Below, piece after piece: positions 62,367 to 64,000 of a stretch of 64,000 bases of DNA (its first letter is position 1; each line of letters starts with the position of its first letter). The translations under genes and the position numbers were made by a program. The stretch is from Aphodosoma sp045126975 (GTDB lineage Bacteria; Bacteroidota; Bacteroidia; Bacteroidales; Paludibacteraceae), in the NCBI GenBank assembly GCA_045126975.1, contig JBGVPL010000039.1, forward strand, positions 9,717 to 73,716. The letters are read 5' to 3'. Under the pieces are notes generated by a model, which was given only the letters and a program-made list of their open reading frames with translations, ran no database searches and was not told the origin of the DNA.

Positions 62367-63533
62367 CTATTTTTCAATAATACAATTTCTCAATGCATTC
62401 AAAAAACCATGCCCATATTTCAAATCAGGTTCTACATAACTACCTTCAGCCCATTCATTCCATGACCACAAAAAAACAATTTTATTTTTATCTTGTTTAT
62501 CTTTAATAACATTCAAAACATCTAAAATATGATTTTTAAAAACATCAGGGGTTGCATTAGTATGAATCCTTGCTTTAACCCCACTTCGTGGCGTTCTATC
62601 CCATCCTGGCATTATAGATGGATAAACTCGCTCCCATTTATCTTCATCAACAAACACATATTTATTTATAGTGCTTTGCTTACATTTAGAAATAGTATAT
62701 TTTTTAAAAACATAATAATAAAAACTTCTAAATATAATATCAGTTAAAGATCTAGACAAAAACTCAGCTCGCTCATAACCTTTAGAATTAACAGCATCAA
62801 AACCAAGAGACAATATTTTATTATAATGCACATTAGCCAACTTCGGTTTAATTTTAAATATTGCACTTTTTAGTGTTTTTTCATTATCATACATATTCTG
62901 CGTACATCCAATAAAAAAAATACCATCCAATCCATTTTCTTTTGCTAATTTTTGCCAAAGACAAATAAACTCTTTTATGTTAGGCAGTCCCAAAGGATTC
63001 CAAATAACAAAAATGGGCTTATTCTCTTGACGTAAATATCTTTTATCCAAAAAGGCTGGAAGTACATCGTAAAAATGTTTAACATATTCATCATGATTAT
63101 AAACCATCTTCAACAAAGTTTGTTCTTTTACTTTACGAGTTCCAACTTCCCAAGACTTGTTTGTCCAATCATGATTGGCCCAACCTAAACAAAATGGAAA
63201 ATCCGGCTTTCCTGATGTCAAAACTTCATTAAAAGGACGTTCTAAAACTCTCTTACCATTTCCAAACCAATAATGCCAATAACAAAATCCCTCAATTCCA
63301 GCTTCTTTCGCCATTTCTGCTTGTGCCTCTCGAACTTCAGGCATACGTAAATCATAATAACCTAAATCAGCTGGCACACGAGGTTGATAGTGTCCTTTAA
63401 ACAATGGTTTAGCTTTACCTACATTGGTCCATTCTGTAAAACCTTTGCCCCACCATTCATCATTTTCTGGTATAGGATGAAACTGAGGTAAATAAAATGC
63501 GATAACACGAGCTTTTCTTTTTTGTTCTGACAT
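62367..63533 (-). CDS. WbsX-like (GH99-like) glycan protein
   Basis: 388 residues of the WbsX family, a GH99-like barrel common in O-antigen and capsule loci. ARVIAFYLPQFHPIPENDEWWGKGFTEWTNV, GIEGFCYWHYWFGNGKRVLERPF, FLWSWNEWAEGSYVEPD are hallmark segments. It may be a glycosyltransferase or a trimming glycosidase; this is unresolved. Confidence 0.92.
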   Translation of the reverse strand: MSEQKRKARVIAFYLPQFHPIPENDEWWGKGFTEWTNVGKAKPLFKGHYQPRVPADLGYYDLRMPEVREAQAEMAKEAGIEGFCYWHYWFGNGKRVLERPFNEVLTSGKPDFPFCLGWANHDWTNKSWEVGTRKVKEQTLLKMVYNHDEYVKHFYDVLPAFLDKRYLRQENKPIFVIWNPLGLPNIKEFICLWQKLAKENGLDGIFFIGCTQNMYDNEKTLKSAIFKIKPKLANVHYNKILSLGFDAVNSKGYERAEFLSRSLTDIIFRSFYYYVFKKYTISKCKQSTINKYVFVDEDKWERVYPSIMPGWDRTPRSGVKARIHTNATPDVFKNHILDVLNVIKDKQDKNKIVFLWSWNEWAEGSYVEPDLKYGHGFLNALRNCIIEK

Positions 63534-63545
63534 ATTTATTATTTT

Positions 63546-64000
63546 TTAATTTAATTTTTTTACAATTTTAGCAGGAATACCAGCAACAACGCAATAAGAA
63601 GGAATATCTTTTGTAACAACAGCATTAGCCGCAATAATACAACCTTTTCCAATAGTAACATTAGGCATAATTGATGCTTTTTCTCCAATCCAAACATTAT
63701 CCTCGATTATTACTGGACCACTTGAATACAATGGTCTATCTGAAGGTGCTATATCCATTAGACTAAAATCAGAAATACCATGACTATTATCTGTTATCAA
63801 CACATTTAACCCAGTTAACACATTTTTACCTATTTGTATTTTATTAATTGCTGTTATATGAGCGCCATCTCTAATAGAAGAACCATCTCCTATAATAATT
63901 TTAGGCGAAAAATTTTGTCCTTTATAATAATCCCAAGCTGTTAATTCTATATTTTTTCCTAACGAAACTCTATCACCAACAAAAATATATTGCAACCCTT
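63546..64000 (-). CDS. Left-handed beta-helix acyltransferase, N-terminus outside the window
   Basis: At least 150 residues of a LacA/WbbJ-type O-acetyltransferase: hexapeptide repeats (IIGDGSSIRDGAHI, IGKNVLTGLNVLI), TDNSHG with the catalytic His, VIIEDNVWIGEKASIMPNVTIGKGCIIAANAVVTKDIPSYCVVAGIPAKIVKKL. The frame is open to the window end, so it is partial at the 5' side. Confidence 0.9.
   Translation of the reverse strand, partial: GLQYIFVGDRVSLGKNIELTAWDYYKGQNFSPKIIIGDGSSIRDGAHITAINKIQIGKNVLTGLNVLITDNSHGISDFSLMDIAPSDRPLYSSGPVIIEDNVWIGEKASIMPNVTIGKGCIIAANAVVTKDIPSYCVVAGIPAKIVKKLN

Overview
The window looks like a low-GC Bacteroidales chromosome from an anaerobe. The evidence is a GldD-type lipoprotein, an alanine racemase derived from the Bacteroidetes MurF-Alr fusion, a fused ADP-forming acetate-CoA ligase, a flavodiiron protein, PspC-DUF2807 and DUF3822-type proteins, and Bacteroidetes promoters (TAnnTTTG at -7, several with TTTG 19 bp upstream). 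Few starts have a Shine-Dalgarno sequence. Species is not resolved. No tRNA, rRNA, CRISPR array, integrase or IS transposase was seen.

Layout. Positions 1-13921 are housekeeping genes: gldD end, phosphopantetheinyl transferase, GGGP synthase, S9 peptidase, ruvX and an ABC-F protein on +; then yigZ-like, alr, nagB, flavodiiron protein, fabD and tkt on -. Positions 14013-19307 hold a thiamine locus: promoter, TPP riboswitch, thiD, thiE, thiC, then a sulfide-type thi4 and a second thiE-like gene bracketed by two copies of a structured repeat. Positions 19453-33963 are a defence island, one tightly packed + strand gene string: dndC-dndD-dndE (DNA phosphorothioation), a PLD-helicase, a small protein, a Rad50-like ATPase, another small protein, a HARE-Mrr nuclease, a GHKL ATPase, a methyltransferase-like protein, a membrane-anchored protein and a DUF4062-RecG-like protein. 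DndFGH-type partners are not present. Positions 34213-44775 return to core genes: pheS, a Sua5-type gene, rsmD, thioesterase, ADP-forming ligase, PadR-PspC and a tri-haem peroxidase. Positions 44845-48713 carry deoD, a U32 peptidase and ugd on -. From the right edge down to 48813 runs a capsule or O-antigen operon on -: sugar acyltransferases, glycosyltransferases, a mini fatty-acid cassette (two ACPs, ketoreductase, AMP ligase, KASIII), the UDP-FucNAc genes fnlA-fnlB-fnlC interrupted by an AAA ATPase gene, a phosphoglycosyl transferase and an aminotransferase.

The most unusual feature is a genome-wide style of intergenic DNA. Many gaps in the core regions are filled by tandem arrays whose unit sequence varies but whose period is always 7 nt. 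They end against start codons, supply stop codons and last residues of several genes, and lie in frame inside two genes. I did not see them in the phosphorothioation island or in the AT-rich capsule part beyond 56.8 kb, so they appear to mark resident core DNA.
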